NCBI GenBank assembly: GCA_937995875.1
Contig: CALKIW010000008.1
Coordinates: forward strand, 36,850 to 100,849
Origin: an uncultured Bacteroidales bacterium
GTDB taxonomy: Bacteria > Bacteroidota > Bacteroidia > Bacteroidales > Bacteroidaceae
Direction: 5' to 3'
Length of the DNA: 64,000 nt
Shown here: one piece after another, positions 9,046 to 17,792 of the stretch
How the letters are laid out: every line of letters starts with the position of its first letter
Position numbering within the stretch: the first letter of the stretch is position 1
Notes under the pieces: generated by a model
Databases searched by the model: none
Told to the model about the DNA's origin: nothing
The model's input: the letters and a program-made list of their open reading frames with translations, nothing else
Program-made: the position numbers and the translations under genes

Positions 9046-9134
9046 GACGCTATAACGTCAGTAGAAAAGAGCCCATTTTGTGTGACTTTTTAATGACATA
9101 ACGGACTGTTTTTGATATTCGGCTTTCGTGAGAA

Positions 9135-9548
9135 TTATTTGTAGTCTTTGGGGGTGAAAGTGACTTCATACAACACTTCCTTAGTCTTTTCAGAATGTAT
9201 AACGTAGTGGAAGTTGTAGCCCTTGTCTTTGTAGGCCTTGCTGCCGGTGTTGCTGATAAGCTCGTTGCGCAGCGCCTCCTTGATCTTTGACTGCACTTTA
9301 TTAACAGCCTGACTGTCGTCGGCAGCACCGGTAAGTCTGTAGTAATAATTGAAAGTCAATGTGGAACGGTCGAAAGTGACGCTGTCTGTGCGTTGCATAT
9401 TCTGCACGGGAGTAGGGCAATAGCGCTCTGTAAAAGCCTTTGCTTCTTTCTCGGCACGATCTTCCAGTGTGTCATGTTTGCAGGAGGCTAACGCGACAAG
9501 AGCAATCAATGTCAAAACAAACGGGAATAGATGAAAATATTTTTTCAT
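9135..9548 (-). CDS. Hypothetical lipoprotein
   Basis: A 137-residue protein with a lipoprotein signal: MKK, a hydrophobic stretch and lipobox LASC with the acylated cysteine at residue 23. The mature part is polar, with acidic and basic runs and a YNFHYVIHSEKT block; I do not recognise a family. The ATG at 9548 is preferred over the site at 9572 because the latter lies inside the -7 box. It is divergent from lepA and not obviously part of an operon. Probably exported and membrane anchored; function unknown. Confidence 0.8.
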   Translation of the reverse strand: MKKYFHLFPFVLTLIALVALASCKHDTLEDRAEKEAKAFTERYCPTPVQNMQRTDSVTFDRSTLTFNYYYRLTGAADDSQAVNKVQSKIKEALRNELISNTGSKAYKDKGYNFHYVIHSEKTKEVLYEVTFTPKDYK

Positions 9549-9569
9549 TTGATGACGTATAATTTTTTG

Positions 9570-9577
9570 CAAAGATA
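9570..9577 (-). promoter_or_regulatory. -7 box of the lipoprotein promoter
   Basis: Reads TATCTTTG on the minus strand, a perfect TAnnTTTG match, about 22 nt upstream of the lipoprotein ATG at 9548. It faces away from the tandem promoter-like repeats at 9621-9837. Confidence 0.6.
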
Positions 9578-9620
9578 GTAAAAAAACGAAGCATCACGGT
9601 TTGATATGTTATCTTTTTTG

Positions 9621-9838
9621 TATCTTTGCAGAAGATAGGCTGCACTCGGCAATCCGAAAGTAAACTTTCATTGCGCTCGTTTGCGTTATCTTTGCAGAAG
9701 ATAAGCTGCACTCGGCAATCCGAAAGTAAACATTCATTGCGCTCGTTTGCGTTATCTTTGCAGAAGATAGGCTGCACTCGGCAATCCGAAAGTAAACTTT
9801 CATTGCGCTCGTTTGCGGTATCTTTGCAAAAGATAGGC
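9621..9838 (+). repeat. Three tandem 66-bp units plus a partial fourth, each starting with a promoter-like box
   Basis: Units at 9621-9686, 9687-9752 and 9753-9818 are nearly identical (a few substitutions), and a fourth, partial unit matches for about 20 bp from 9819. Each begins TATCTTTGCA, which fits the -7 consensus TAnnTTTG, and contains the imperfect stem GCAAT-cc-GAAAG-taaa-CTTTC-ATTGC; unit 2 has a mismatch in that stem. The array lies just upstream of lepA. A single copy of the first ~18 bp, with small changes, occurs before pyk (17698 on). Short frames through the array are repeat artefacts. The rest of the 9549-9912 gap shows nothing else. Confidence 0.9.
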
Positions 9839-9912
9839 TTTGGCTGTCAATGAAAATCATACAAATTGATTGTATCTAAAAGGCTATAGCTTAAGAAGAT
9901 TTATTATCATTC

Positions 9913-11694
9913 ATGAAACATATAAGAAATTTTTGCATTATTGCACATATAGATCACGGAAAGTCGACTTTGGCTGACCGTATGTTGGAATACACCGGAG
10001 CGGTTGCGATAACCGAGAATCAGGTGTTGGACAATATGGATTTGGAACGAGAGCGCGGCATTACCATCAAGAGCCATGCCATCCAGATGGAGCATGAACT
10101 TGACGGAAAGAAGTATATGCTGAACTTGATCGACACTCCGGGACACGTAGACTTCAGTTATGAAGTGTCGCGCAGTATTGCAGCGTGCGAAGGTGCCTTG
10201 TTGGTAGTGGATGCTACACAGGGAGTTCAGGCCCAGACAATATCGAATCTATATATGGCCATTGACCACGATTTGGAGATTATCCCCGTTGTCAACAAGA
10301 TAGATATGCCCAATGCGATGCCTGAAGAGGTGGAAGACGAAATTGTGGAACTTATCGGGTGCGATAAGTCTGAAATCATACGTGCCAGTGGCAAGACGGG
10401 AGAGGGCGTAGACAAGATTATAGAGGCCGTGATCAAGAAAATCCCGGCACCGGTCGGAGATGTCTCGGAGCCTTTGCAGGCTTTGATTTTCGACTCCGTC
10501 TTTAACCCTTTTCGTGGCATTATCACGATTTGTAAGATTGTAAATGGAAAAATTCACCAAGGCGACAAGGTGAAGTTTGTGCAAACCGGAATGGAATACG
10601 ACGCCGATGAGGTGGGAGTGCTCAAACTGCAGATGGAGCCTCACAAAACCTTAGCTGCCGGCGAGGTGGGCTATATTATATCCGGAATCAAAGATACCAC
10701 TGAGGTGAAAGTGGGAGACACGGTAACCCATACGGAGAGACCTTGCGCTAAGGCCATTTCCGGTTTTCAGGAAGTGAAACCGATGGTGTTTGCAGGAGTG
10801 TACCCGATAGACCCGGCTGAATATGAAAACCTCAGGGCGTCATTGGAAAAACTTCAGCTTAACGATGCTTCCCTGACGTTTATGCCCGAATCGTCGCAGG
10901 CACTGGGCTTCGGCTTCCGCTGTGGTTTTCTGGGACTGCTCCACATGGAAATAGTGCAGGAGCGACTGGGCCGGGAATTCAATACGGAGGTCATCACGAC
11001 TGTTCCTAACGTGTCGTATAAGGTACACGACAAGTTGGGCAATGTTACAGAGGTGCATAATCCGAGTGAGTTGCCTGAGGTGACAAAGATAGAGTTTATC
11101 GAAGAGCCTTATATCAAGGCCAACATTATCACCTCTGCCGACTATTATGGTCCTATTATCAAACTGTGCCTGGACAAGCGTGGCGAATTGGTCAATGAAC
11201 AATATGTTTCCGGCAACCGAGTGGAACTCCATCTGATGATGCCGCTTGGAGAAATTGTGATAGACTTTTATGACAAGCTCAAATCAATTTCGAAGGGATA
11301 TGCGTCATTCGATTACACGATAGACAGCTATAGACCTTCCAAGCTGATCAAACTTGATATATTGCTCAACGGCGACTCCGTGGACGCGCTGTCCACACTG
11401 ACCCACTTTGACAATGCCACTTCGTTTGGCCGCAAGATGTGTGTGAAACTGAAAGAGCTGATACCGCGTCAGCAATTCGACATAGCCATCCAGGCTGCTA
11501 TCGGCGCCAAAATCATAGCCCGCGAGACCGTGAAACAAATACGTAAGGACGTATTGGCCAAATGCTATGGTGGAGACGTCAGCCGAAAGCGAAAACTGCT
11601 TGAAAAGCAAAAAAAGGGAAAGAAGCGCATGAAACAAATCGGTAATGTGCAGGTTCCGCAAAATGCTTTTCTTGCTGTGTTGAAGCTGGATTGA
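9913..11694 (+). CDS. lepA: Elongation factor 4 (LepA)
   Basis: A 593-residue ribosome-associated GTPase. Seen: G1 motif AHIDHGKST (residues 11-19), G2 region [12 protein letters not shown]3 DTPGHVDF, G4 NKIDMP, and the LepA-specific C-terminal domain ending in a lysine-rich tail ([24 protein letters not shown]). Length and motif order are standard. It is preceded by the tandem 66-bp promoter-like repeats, the last of which is about 75 bp before the ATG at 9913. A Crp-family gene starts 38 nt after its stop. Confidence 0.98.
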   Translation: MKHIRNFCIIAHIDHGKSTLADRMLEYTGAVAITENQVLDNMDLERERGITIKSHAIQMEHELDGKKYMLNLIDTPGHVDFSYEVSRSIAACEGALLVVDATQGVQAQTISNLYMAIDHDLEIIPVVNKIDMPNAMPEEVEDEIVELIGCDKSEIIRASGKTGEGVDKIIEAVIKKIPAPVGDVSEPLQALIFDSVFNPFRGIITICKIVNGKIHQGDKVKFVQTGMEYDADEVGVLKLQMEPHKTLAAGEVGYIISGIKDTTEVKVGDTVTHTERPCAKAISGFQEVKPMVFAGVYPIDPAEYENLRASLEKLQLNDASLTFMPESSQALGFGFRCGFLGLLHMEIVQERLGREFNTEVITTVPNVSYKVHDKLGNVTEVHNPSELPEVTKIEFIEEPYIKANIITSADYYGPIIKLCLDKRGELVNEQYVSGNRVELHLMMPLGEIVIDFYDKLKSISKGYASFDYTIDSYRPSKLIKLDILLNGDSVDALSTLTHFDNATSFGRKMCVKLKELIPRQQFDIAIQAAIGAKIIARETVKQIRKDVLAKCYGGDVSRKRKLLEKQKKGKKRMKQIGNVQVPQNAFLAVLKLD

Positions 11695-11732
11695 TGAATT
11701 GTCTATTAATTACCCCTAATATTATTAACTGA

Positions 11733-12329
11733 ATGGAAAAGTTACAGACCACCACCCGCGATATAGCGCGTGAGTTAGCTCGTAAATACAGTACGATGAC
11801 CCATGAAGAACTTGATACTCTGGAGAGTATTCTTGTTCCCAAAAAATATGCTAAAGGAGAGATTATTCTTGCCGAAGGTGAGGTGTGTGAGGAAATATCA
11901 TATATTGACAAAGGCCTTATCAGGCAGTTTTACTACAAGAATGATAAGGAATTGACAGAGCATATAGGCTCTGATGGCGAGATATTCATGTGTATAGAGA
12001 GTCTCTTCAAGGAAGAAAAGACGTATTTGCAGGTTGAAGCATTGGAGCCGACTATGGTATATGCGCTTCCTAAAATGCGTTTGGAACAAGTGGCTCTGCA
12101 CAATGTGAATATCCAGATTCTGTATAGAAAGATTCTTGAGGAAAGCCTTATTATTTCTCAAATTCATGCCGACTTGGTGAGATTTGAGACCGCGCAAAAT
12201 AGGTATTTGCGACTATGCAAAATGAAGCCGCAGGTGGTGTTGCGTGCCCCGCTGCTCTATATTGCCAGCTATCTGCAAATGACACCGGAGACTTTAAGCA
12301 GGGTTAGGGCAGCTACCGTGATGGGGTAG
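11733..12329 (+). CDS. Crp/Fnr family transcriptional regulator
   Basis: A 198-residue protein with an N-terminal cyclic-nucleotide-binding-type beta-barrel (KGEIILAEGEVCEEISYIDKGLIRQFYY, about residues 40-70) and a short C-terminal helix-turn-helix (LLYIASYLQMTPETLSRVRA). This is the compact architecture common in Bacteroidetes. The conserved TPETLSR recognition-helix motif suggests it binds DNA; the effector is unknown. It may be co-transcribed with lepA. A strong terminator hairpin follows at 12456. Confidence 0.9.
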   Translation: MEKLQTTTRDIARELARKYSTMTHEELDTLESILVPKKYAKGEIILAEGEVCEEISYIDKGLIRQFYYKNDKELTEHIGSDGEIFMCIESLFKEEKTYLQVEALEPTMVYALPKMRLEQVALHNVNIQILYRKILEESLIISQIHADLVRFETAQNRYLRLCKMKPQVVLRAPLLYIASYLQMTPETLSRVRAATVMG

Positions 12330-12455
12330 ATGGTCGCAGGTTACACCGATCTGAAACAAGTTAAATGTCAGAATAACCGTATTGTAGGGCAATGTGAGAT
12401 AAGAAACGATTCTATCTCTTAACGAAACATCCTGCACATTTGGTAAATATGATAA

Positions 12456-12487
12456 AACGCTCGCAAGCCTTGCAGCTTGCGAGCGTT
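12456..12487. terminator. Bidirectional terminator hairpin between crp-family gene and manA
   Basis: Perfect 12-bp stem AACGCTCGCAAG / CTTGCGAGCGTT around an 8-nt loop, placed between the convergent regulator gene and manA. The plus side is followed by cttaatta and the minus side by a short T-rich stretch, so it can serve both genes. Confidence 0.8.
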
Positions 12488-12545
12488 CTTAATTAGTTGA
12501 TACGCTATGGCCTATAACTCGTCGACCAAAGTTTATAGTGCAGAA

Positions 12546-13592
12546 TTAGAGTGTATTGCTATTGTCTATATAGGCTTCAAGAAGCTGTGATTTCTTCTCC
12601 TTGTTGTCTGCTATGATTTCAAAATCGGCAACAGAGGCAGGAATCAATGCACTGTAGCCCTCTTTCAAGGCCACTTCTTCGTCTGTATTTTTCAATTGAA
12701 TGCGACAGTCGCCATACATACACATCAGGATTACAAAGCTGTCACATGCTTTCAAATCATGATGGAAGATGCCATCGACATCCGTGACACACACATTGAA
12801 AAAAGAACTTTCCACGATCGGGTTTGCCTTGCCCTTCTGATAGGTATATTCCGTCCGATAGTTGTCTTTTACCTTGTAGTCTAACGCTTCGGCTGCCTGT
12901 TCGGTATGCAGTTCACGTGGTTTGCCGTCCATCCCGGGGCGATTATAGTCAAATATGCGATAGGTGACGTCGCTGCTCTGCTGTATTTCTGCTAACAATA
13001 TGCCGCTTCCGATGGCGTGTACACGTCCTGCCGGCAGATAAAACACGTCTCCGGCCTTAACTTCATGCTTGGCCAACACCTCTGTAATGGTGCCGTCTGC
13101 AATGCGGCGTCTGTATTCTTCTACAGCCTCCGCACGATTTTCCGGACGCGCATAGTTCTCATCATGAGCCATAGGTTTGCTGAAACCGGCATAAAGGAAA
13201 GCGCCCGGCTTGGCATCGATGATATACCACATTTCGGTCTTTCCGCGTTTGCCATGCAGCCGTTTTGCCATCTCATCATTGGGATGCACCTGAATGGAAA
13301 GATCGCGCTGAGCATCAATGAACTTGGCCAACAGTGGTAACTGGTTGTCATATTGACGCGCAACGGCCTTACCCAAGATATCTTCCGGCAACTCATTGAT
13401 GACCGATACCAAATCGCGCCCCCTGAATGTTCCATTGGCAATGATGTTCACGCTTGATGGTACTGCGCTAACCTCCCATGATTCACCAATGGGTTTGCCC
13501 TCATCGGGAAGCCCCTTCCACTTTGCAATCTTGTTTCCACCCCATATAATGGAATGTAGGTTGGACTCGAAAAGAAATGGGTATAATTTCAT
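12546..13592 (-). CDS. manA: Mannose-6-phosphate isomerase, class I
   Basis: A 348-residue cupin metalloenzyme interconverting fructose-6-P and mannose-6-P. Zinc-site blocks QVHPNDE (residues 101-107), KTEMWYI (Glu about 120) and GRVHAIGSGILLAEIQQSSDVTYRIFDYNR are all present. It lies 7 nt after mannose-1-phosphate guanylyltransferase, in an operon with rfbB, so it probably supplies mannose phosphate for GDP-mannose and cell-surface glycans. Start ATG 13592; length normal. Confidence 0.96.
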   Translation of the reverse strand: MKLYPFLFESNLHSIIWGGNKIAKWKGLPDEGKPIGESWEVSAVPSSVNIIANGTFRGRDLVSVINELPEDILGKAVARQYDNQLPLLAKFIDAQRDLSIQVHPNDEMAKRLHGKRGKTEMWYIIDAKPGAFLYAGFSKPMAHDENYARPENRAEAVEEYRRRIADGTITEVLAKHEVKAGDVFYLPAGRVHAIGSGILLAEIQQSSDVTYRIFDYNRPGMDGKPRELHTEQAAEALDYKVKDNYRTEYTYQKGKANPIVESSFFNVCVTDVDGIFHHDLKACDSFVILMCMYGDCRIQLKNTDEEVALKEGYSALIPASVADFEIIADNKEKKSQLLEAYIDNSNTL

Positions 13593-13599
13593 GCTTGTT

Positions 13600-14658
13600 C
13601 TATTTTATATTTTGTGAATACTCTTTTATCATTTGTTCATTGTCCAGCGAACAGATGAGCAACCTGCCATCACGTAAAGCAACAATATAATCCTCTAATC
13701 CCTGAATGACCACCTGCTTGGCATCTTGAGCATGAACGACACACCCCTTACTGTCATACAGATGGATGTTTGGACCAATATGGGCATTGCCCTGATTGTC
13801 GCTTTTAAGCAGATTTTGCAATGCTCCCCAACTGCCCAAGTCACTCCAACCAAACTCGGCTGGTATGGTATAGATGCTGTCCGACTTTTCCATCACGGCA
13901 TAGTCTATACTAATCTTCTCACAAGTTGGAAACACCTCTGCCAAAACGGCGGGTTCTCGTTCTGTGTAAAAACAAGAACTCATGTCGTCCATCTTCTTTG
14001 CCAAATCGGGAGTGAATTTACAAATAGCATGCGTGATGGTCTCGACATTCCAAACAAAGATACCCGCATTCCAGAAATAGTTGCCGGCAGCCATATATTT
14101 TTTTGCCGTTTCCAAGTCCGGTTTTTCCTTGAAGGCTGCCACCTTGTGTATCTCGCTATTTTCCATCTGCCCCGCAGCGGCTATGTATCCATATCCGGTT
14201 TCCGGACGAGAGGGACGTATGCCGATAGTAACAATATTGTTGCTGTTGGCCGTAAACATCAAAGCCTCCTTGATGACACGCTGGTATTCCGTCGTATTGA
14301 TGACCAACGCATCTGAAGGAGTCACTACAATATTGGCCGCAGGATGTTTTTTCTTAATTTTCCAACAAGCATAGGCGATGCATGGAGCCGTGTTGCGTGG
14401 CTCCGGTTCTGCCAAAATATTCTGTTCGGGAATGTCGGGCAGTTGCTCTCTGACGATATCAACGTAACTTTGGCTCGTGACAACCCAGAAGTTGCTGATG
14501 GGGGCAATATTGCTTAAACGCTCTGTCGTGAGCTGAATAAGAGATTTTCCCATTCCCATCACGTCGATAAACTGCTTGGGATATTCCGGTGTACTCATCG
14601 GCCAAAAACGGCTCCCGATGCCACCGGCCATAATCACGATATGATTATTATTTGCCAT
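13600..14658 (-). CDS. Mannose-1-phosphate guanylyltransferase
   Basis: A 352-residue nucleotidyltransferase that makes GDP-mannose. The N-terminal signature VIMAGGIGSRFWPMSTPEYPKQF (residues 8-30) and the FKEKPD and WNAGIF blocks are typical. It lacks the C-terminal isomerase domain of bifunctional ManC/AlgA enzymes, and that activity is supplied by the adjacent manA. The ATG is 11 nt after the rfbB stop; part of the rfbB-GMP-manA operon. Confidence 0.95.
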   Translation of the reverse strand: MANNNHIVIMAGGIGSRFWPMSTPEYPKQFIDVMGMGKSLIQLTTERLSNIAPISNFWVVTSQSYVDIVREQLPDIPEQNILAEPEPRNTAPCIAYACWKIKKKHPAANIVVTPSDALVINTTEYQRVIKEALMFTANSNNIVTIGIRPSRPETGYGYIAAAGQMENSEIHKVAAFKEKPDLETAKKYMAAGNYFWNAGIFVWNVETITHAICKFTPDLAKKMDDMSSCFYTEREPAVLAEVFPTCEKISIDYAVMEKSDSIYTIPAEFGWSDLGSWGALQNLLKSDNQGNAHIGPNIHLYDSKGCVVHAQDAKQVVIQGLEDYIVALRDGRLLICSLDNEQMIKEYSQNIK

Positions 14659-14669
14659 GATTTCTATGT

Positions 14670-15809
14670 CTATCGGTTTTTATACATTTCGTCGTAATAC
14701 TTCAGATAGTCGCCGCTGGTCACATTGTCCATCCAATCTTGGTTGTCGAGATACCATTTCACTGTACGCTCGATACCTTCTTCAAATTGCAGGCTCGGCT
14801 CCCATCCTAATTCCCGTTGGAGTTTGCGGCTGTCTATGGCATAACGTGCGTCGTGTCCGAGACGATCGGTGACAAAGGTAATCAAATCGTCGTCGGCTCC
14901 TTCCGGCCGGCCTAACAGGCGGTCTACCGTCTTGATGACAAGTTTGATGATGTCTATATTCTTCCATTCGTTGAATCCGCCGATATTGTAGGTATCGGCT
15001 ACTTTGCCTTTATGGAATATCAAGTCGATGGCTCTGGCATGGTCTTCTACATACAGCCAATCTCTCACGTTTTCTCCCTTGCCGTAAACGGGCAACGGTT
15101 TGCGATGACGGATGTTGTTGATGAATAGCGGTATCAGCTTTTCCGGAAACTGATATGGACCATAGTTGTTGGAACAATTTGTTACGACAGTCGGCATCCC
15201 GTATGTATCATGAAAGGCTCGAACGAAATGGTCGCTGCTCGCCTTAGAGGCAGAATACGGACTATGGGGCATATATTTCATGTCTTCTGTAAAGAAATCG
15301 GTACCATAGGCATGATGGTGATCGGACGAAGCCTTTGTGGTAAAAGGAGAGTCTACACCTTCCGGATTAGACAATTCCAATGCTCCATAAACTTCGTCAG
15401 TAGAAATATGATAAAACCGTTTGCCTTCATATTTCTCAGGAAGTCCTTCCCAATAAAGTTTGGCTGCCTGCAGCAGGCTTAGCGTTCCCATGACATTGGT
15501 TTTGGCAAACGTAAAAGGATCTTTAATACTGCGGTCTACATGGCTCTCGGCAGCCAGATGAATAATGCCATCTACCTGATATTGAGCCATCAGCTCACTC
15601 ATCTTCTCAAAATCACAAATATCTGCTTTGACAAAAGTATAGTTGGGTTTATCTTCTATATCTTTCAAGGTAGCCAGATTCCCGGCATAGGTTAGTTTGT
15701 CGACGTTGATAATGTGATAATCTGAATACTTGTTCACAAAGAGACGAACAACGTGGCTGCCAATAAAGCCAGCGCCACCGGTGACGATGATATTGCGTTT
15801 GTAATCCAT
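14670..15809 (-). CDS. rfbB: dTDP-glucose 4,6-dehydratase
   Basis: A 379-residue short-chain dehydrogenase of the extended type, making dTDP-4-keto-6-deoxyglucose for surface polysaccharides. NAD-binding TGGAGFIGSHV lies at residues 10-20. The YSASKASSDH block holds the catalytic Tyr and Lys. HISTDEVYG supplies the TDE motif of the family. The ATG at 15809 was chosen because the upstream TTG at 15830 falls inside the -7 promoter box. First gene of the operon; rmlA, rmlC and rmlD are not in the window. Confidence 0.96.
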   Translation of the reverse strand: MDYKRNIIVTGGAGFIGSHVVRLFVNKYSDYHIINVDKLTYAGNLATLKDIEDKPNYTFVKADICDFEKMSELMAQYQVDGIIHLAAESHVDRSIKDPFTFAKTNVMGTLSLLQAAKLYWEGLPEKYEGKRFYHISTDEVYGALELSNPEGVDSPFTTKASSDHHHAYGTDFFTEDMKYMPHSPYSASKASSDHFVRAFHDTYGMPTVVTNCSNNYGPYQFPEKLIPLFINNIRHRKPLPVYGKGENVRDWLYVEDHARAIDLIFHKGKVADTYNIGGFNEWKNIDIIKLVIKTVDRLLGRPEGADDDLITFVTDRLGHDARYAIDSRKLQRELGWEPSLQFEEGIERTVKWYLDNQDWMDNVTSGDYLKYYDEMYKNR

Positions 15810-15827
15810 AATATAATTGGTTTTCTG

Positions 15828-15835
15828 CAAAGATA
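15828..15835 (-). promoter_or_regulatory. -7 box of the rfbB operon
   Basis: Minus strand TATCTTTG, a perfect match to TAnnTTTG, about 18 nt before the rfbB ATG at 15809. It implies a very short leader and rules out a start at 15830. Confidence 0.65.
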
Positions 15836-15922
15836 AAGTTTTTTAAGCTATTAAGCAGGAAAAAACGATGAAATTATGAATAAAAAGCATAATCATCAAA
15901 CGTGACACCATATTATAAGAAA

Positions 15923-15954
15923 ATGAGAGGGTGCCTATGATGACACTCTCTCAT
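15923..15954 (-). terminator. Intrinsic terminator of uxaB
   Basis: Minus strand: an 11-bp stem (ATGAGAGAGTG against CACCCTCTCAT with one G-U pair) followed by TTTTCTTATAA. It lies about 100 nt after the uxaB stop and upstream of the rfbB promoter. Confidence 0.75.
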
Positions 15955-16051
15955 TTGAAATTGCACTCCCAGCTGCTTGCCAAGAGAAATGTTGAGATTT
16001 CCCTTCTTATCCCTACTAACCTTCAATAGGGAAGGGTGGAAGGAAGAAAAA

Positions 16052-17533
16052 TTACAGAATAGTCTTTACGGCCTCTAACATTCCCTTTTCCTGAATGAGG
16101 TCGAGATATTGCTTCACGAGAGCGGTCATGCCGGGAACGGTCTTGTTGAGGTCTTCTTTCCAAACATACTCGAAAGCAAGCACGCCTTCGGCCACCTTCT
16201 GTGTATCGCCTGTAGCCCAAAGTTCGTTGAGCTTGTCAATGATTTTTTGGTCATCATTCGGCATGACAGGTGCTCCGTCAGCACGTTTTCCACCCTTGTA
16301 ATAAGTAATGATAGCAGCGAGTCCAAATACCAAGCCCTTAGGCAGTTCACCTTTTCGTTGCAAGTAAATCTTCACACCGGGAAGGTCGCGCGTCTCGTAT
16401 TTGGGAAAGCTATTGAGCATAATGCTTGTCACCTGATGGTCTACAAATGGATTCTCAAAACGCTCCAGTACGTCAGAGGCGAATTGCTGAAGTTCGTCCA
16501 TAGGCAGGTCGAGGGTCTGCATGAGCTCTTCGAACTGCACCTTATGGATGTACTTGCCAAGTACAGGGTGTTCGCAGGCATCGCGGACAATGTCTACACC
16601 GCTCAAATATGTAACGGGCGAAAGCACTGTATGAGGGCCGTTCAGCAATGTAACCTTACGTTCGTGATATGGTTTTTCGTTATCGGTAATAAGTACATGA
16701 AGTCCGGCCTTGTGAGCGGGGAACTCTGCTTTCAGTTCGTCAACGGTCATGTTTTCTGCCTTTTCGATAACCCAAAGGTGGAAATTTTCAGCTTTCACCA
16801 CAAGATTATCCTTGTAGCAAATCTTCTGTTGAATTTCATTAATGGTGTCGCGTGGGAAGCCCGGTACAATGCGGTCTACCAATGTGGCGCAAACATAGCA
16901 ATACTTTGTAACCCATTCTTTGAAGCCCTCGTAGTCGGCTCCCATGTCGTTTTTCCACAACTCGATATACTTATAGATACATTCCTTCAGGTGATGTCCG
17001 TTCAGGAAAATAAGTTCGCAAGGCATGATAATCATTCCCTTGCTGGGGCATCCATCAAAATATTTGTAGCGATGGAACAGCAACTGAACCAATTTGCCGG
17101 GATAACTCGACGCGGGAGCATCGGTAAACTTACAGCTTTCGTCGAAAGCGATACCGGCCTCAGTTGTGTTGGAAATGATGAAACGCATCTCAGGTTGCTC
17201 GGCCAGAGCCATAAAAGCCTGATTCTGAGTGTATGGATTCAGGGCGCGACTGATGACGTCAATACGGGTTAAAGTGTTCACGGGTTGTCCTTTTTCTTTC
17301 CCCTGAAGATTGACATGATAGAGACCGTCCTGCCCATTAAGCCAATCTACCATTCCGCGTTCGATAGGTTGAACAACCACGACGGAGGAATTGAAATCCG
17401 TCTTTTGATTCATGTTGTAGATAATCCAGTCTACAAATGCACGGAGGAAGTTTCCCTCGCCAAATTGAATGATTCTTTCAGGCATATTGCTCTTGGGAGC
17501 TGTACGCTTGTTGAGTGCTTTAAGTTTATTCAT
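16052..17533 (-). CDS. uxaB: Tagaturonate reductase (altronate oxidoreductase)
   Basis: A 493-residue mannitol-dehydrogenase-family enzyme that reduces tagaturonate to altronate in galacturonate breakdown. The N-terminal IIQFGEGNFLRAFVDW block is the nucleotide-binding signature of UxaB-type proteins. Also seen: ISNTTEAGIAFD, PCELIFLNG and VTDNEKPYHERKVTLLNGPHT-like ITDNEKPYHERK. It stands alone with its own promoter and terminator; no uxaA or uxaC neighbours are in the window. Start ATG 17533; length normal. Confidence 0.93.
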   Translation of the reverse strand: MNKLKALNKRTAPKSNMPERIIQFGEGNFLRAFVDWIIYNMNQKTDFNSSVVVVQPIERGMVDWLNGQDGLYHVNLQGKEKGQPVNTLTRIDVISRALNPYTQNQAFMALAEQPEMRFIISNTTEAGIAFDESCKFTDAPASSYPGKLVQLLFHRYKYFDGCPSKGMIIMPCELIFLNGHHLKECIYKYIELWKNDMGADYEGFKEWVTKYCYVCATLVDRIVPGFPRDTINEIQQKICYKDNLVVKAENFHLWVIEKAENMTVDELKAEFPAHKAGLHVLITDNEKPYHERKVTLLNGPHTVLSPVTYLSGVDIVRDACEHPVLGKYIHKVQFEELMQTLDLPMDELQQFASDVLERFENPFVDHQVTSIMLNSFPKYETRDLPGVKIYLQRKGELPKGLVFGLAAIITYYKGGKRADGAPVMPNDDQKIIDKLNELWATGDTQKVAEGVLAFEYVWKEDLNKTVPGMTALVKQYLDLIQEKGMLEAVKTIL

Positions 17534-17581
17534 GATTTGCTTTATAATTAAATATTTAAGAGATTCTGTTTGATTTATCTA

Positions 17582-17589
17582 CAAAGGTA
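17582..17589 (-). promoter_or_regulatory. -7 box of uxaB
   Basis: Minus strand TACCTTTG, matching TAnnTTTG, about 49 nt before the uxaB ATG. The 260-bp gap between uxaB and pyk carries divergent promoters for both genes. Confidence 0.55.
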
Positions 17590-17697
17590 CAAAAATACAT
17601 GAAAGAGTAGAGTATATGTTCATGTTAAATATACGTAAACCTTTGCGTAAACAGTTTATTATTTGCCATATTCATTATTAATCTTAAAAAAATCATG

Positions 17698-17705
17698 TAC
17701 CTTTG
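17698..17705 (+). promoter_or_regulatory. -7 box of pyk
   Basis: Reads TACCTTTG and is followed by CAGAAGATAG, so it strongly resembles the start of each 66-bp unit before lepA (TATCTTTGCAGAAGATAG). It predicts a leader of about 80 nt before the pyk ATG. Confidence 0.6.
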
Positions 17706-17792
17706 CAGAAGATAGATTGTTGTTGATGGCAAGAACATGAGATGATGCTTATGACAACATTTTCTTCAAGATAATATAAAACTCCTCAAAAT

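Noticed and set aside
9609..9860. Coding ORFs through the 66-bp tandem repeats on both strands
   Set aside because: They are products of the repeat period (66 is a multiple of 3, so frames stay open). The DNA holds promoter-like boxes and the peptides look like repeat translation only.
16109..17272. A 387-residue plus-strand frame opposite uxaB
   Set aside because: Antisense to a clear UxaB gene; no motif or promoter supports it.
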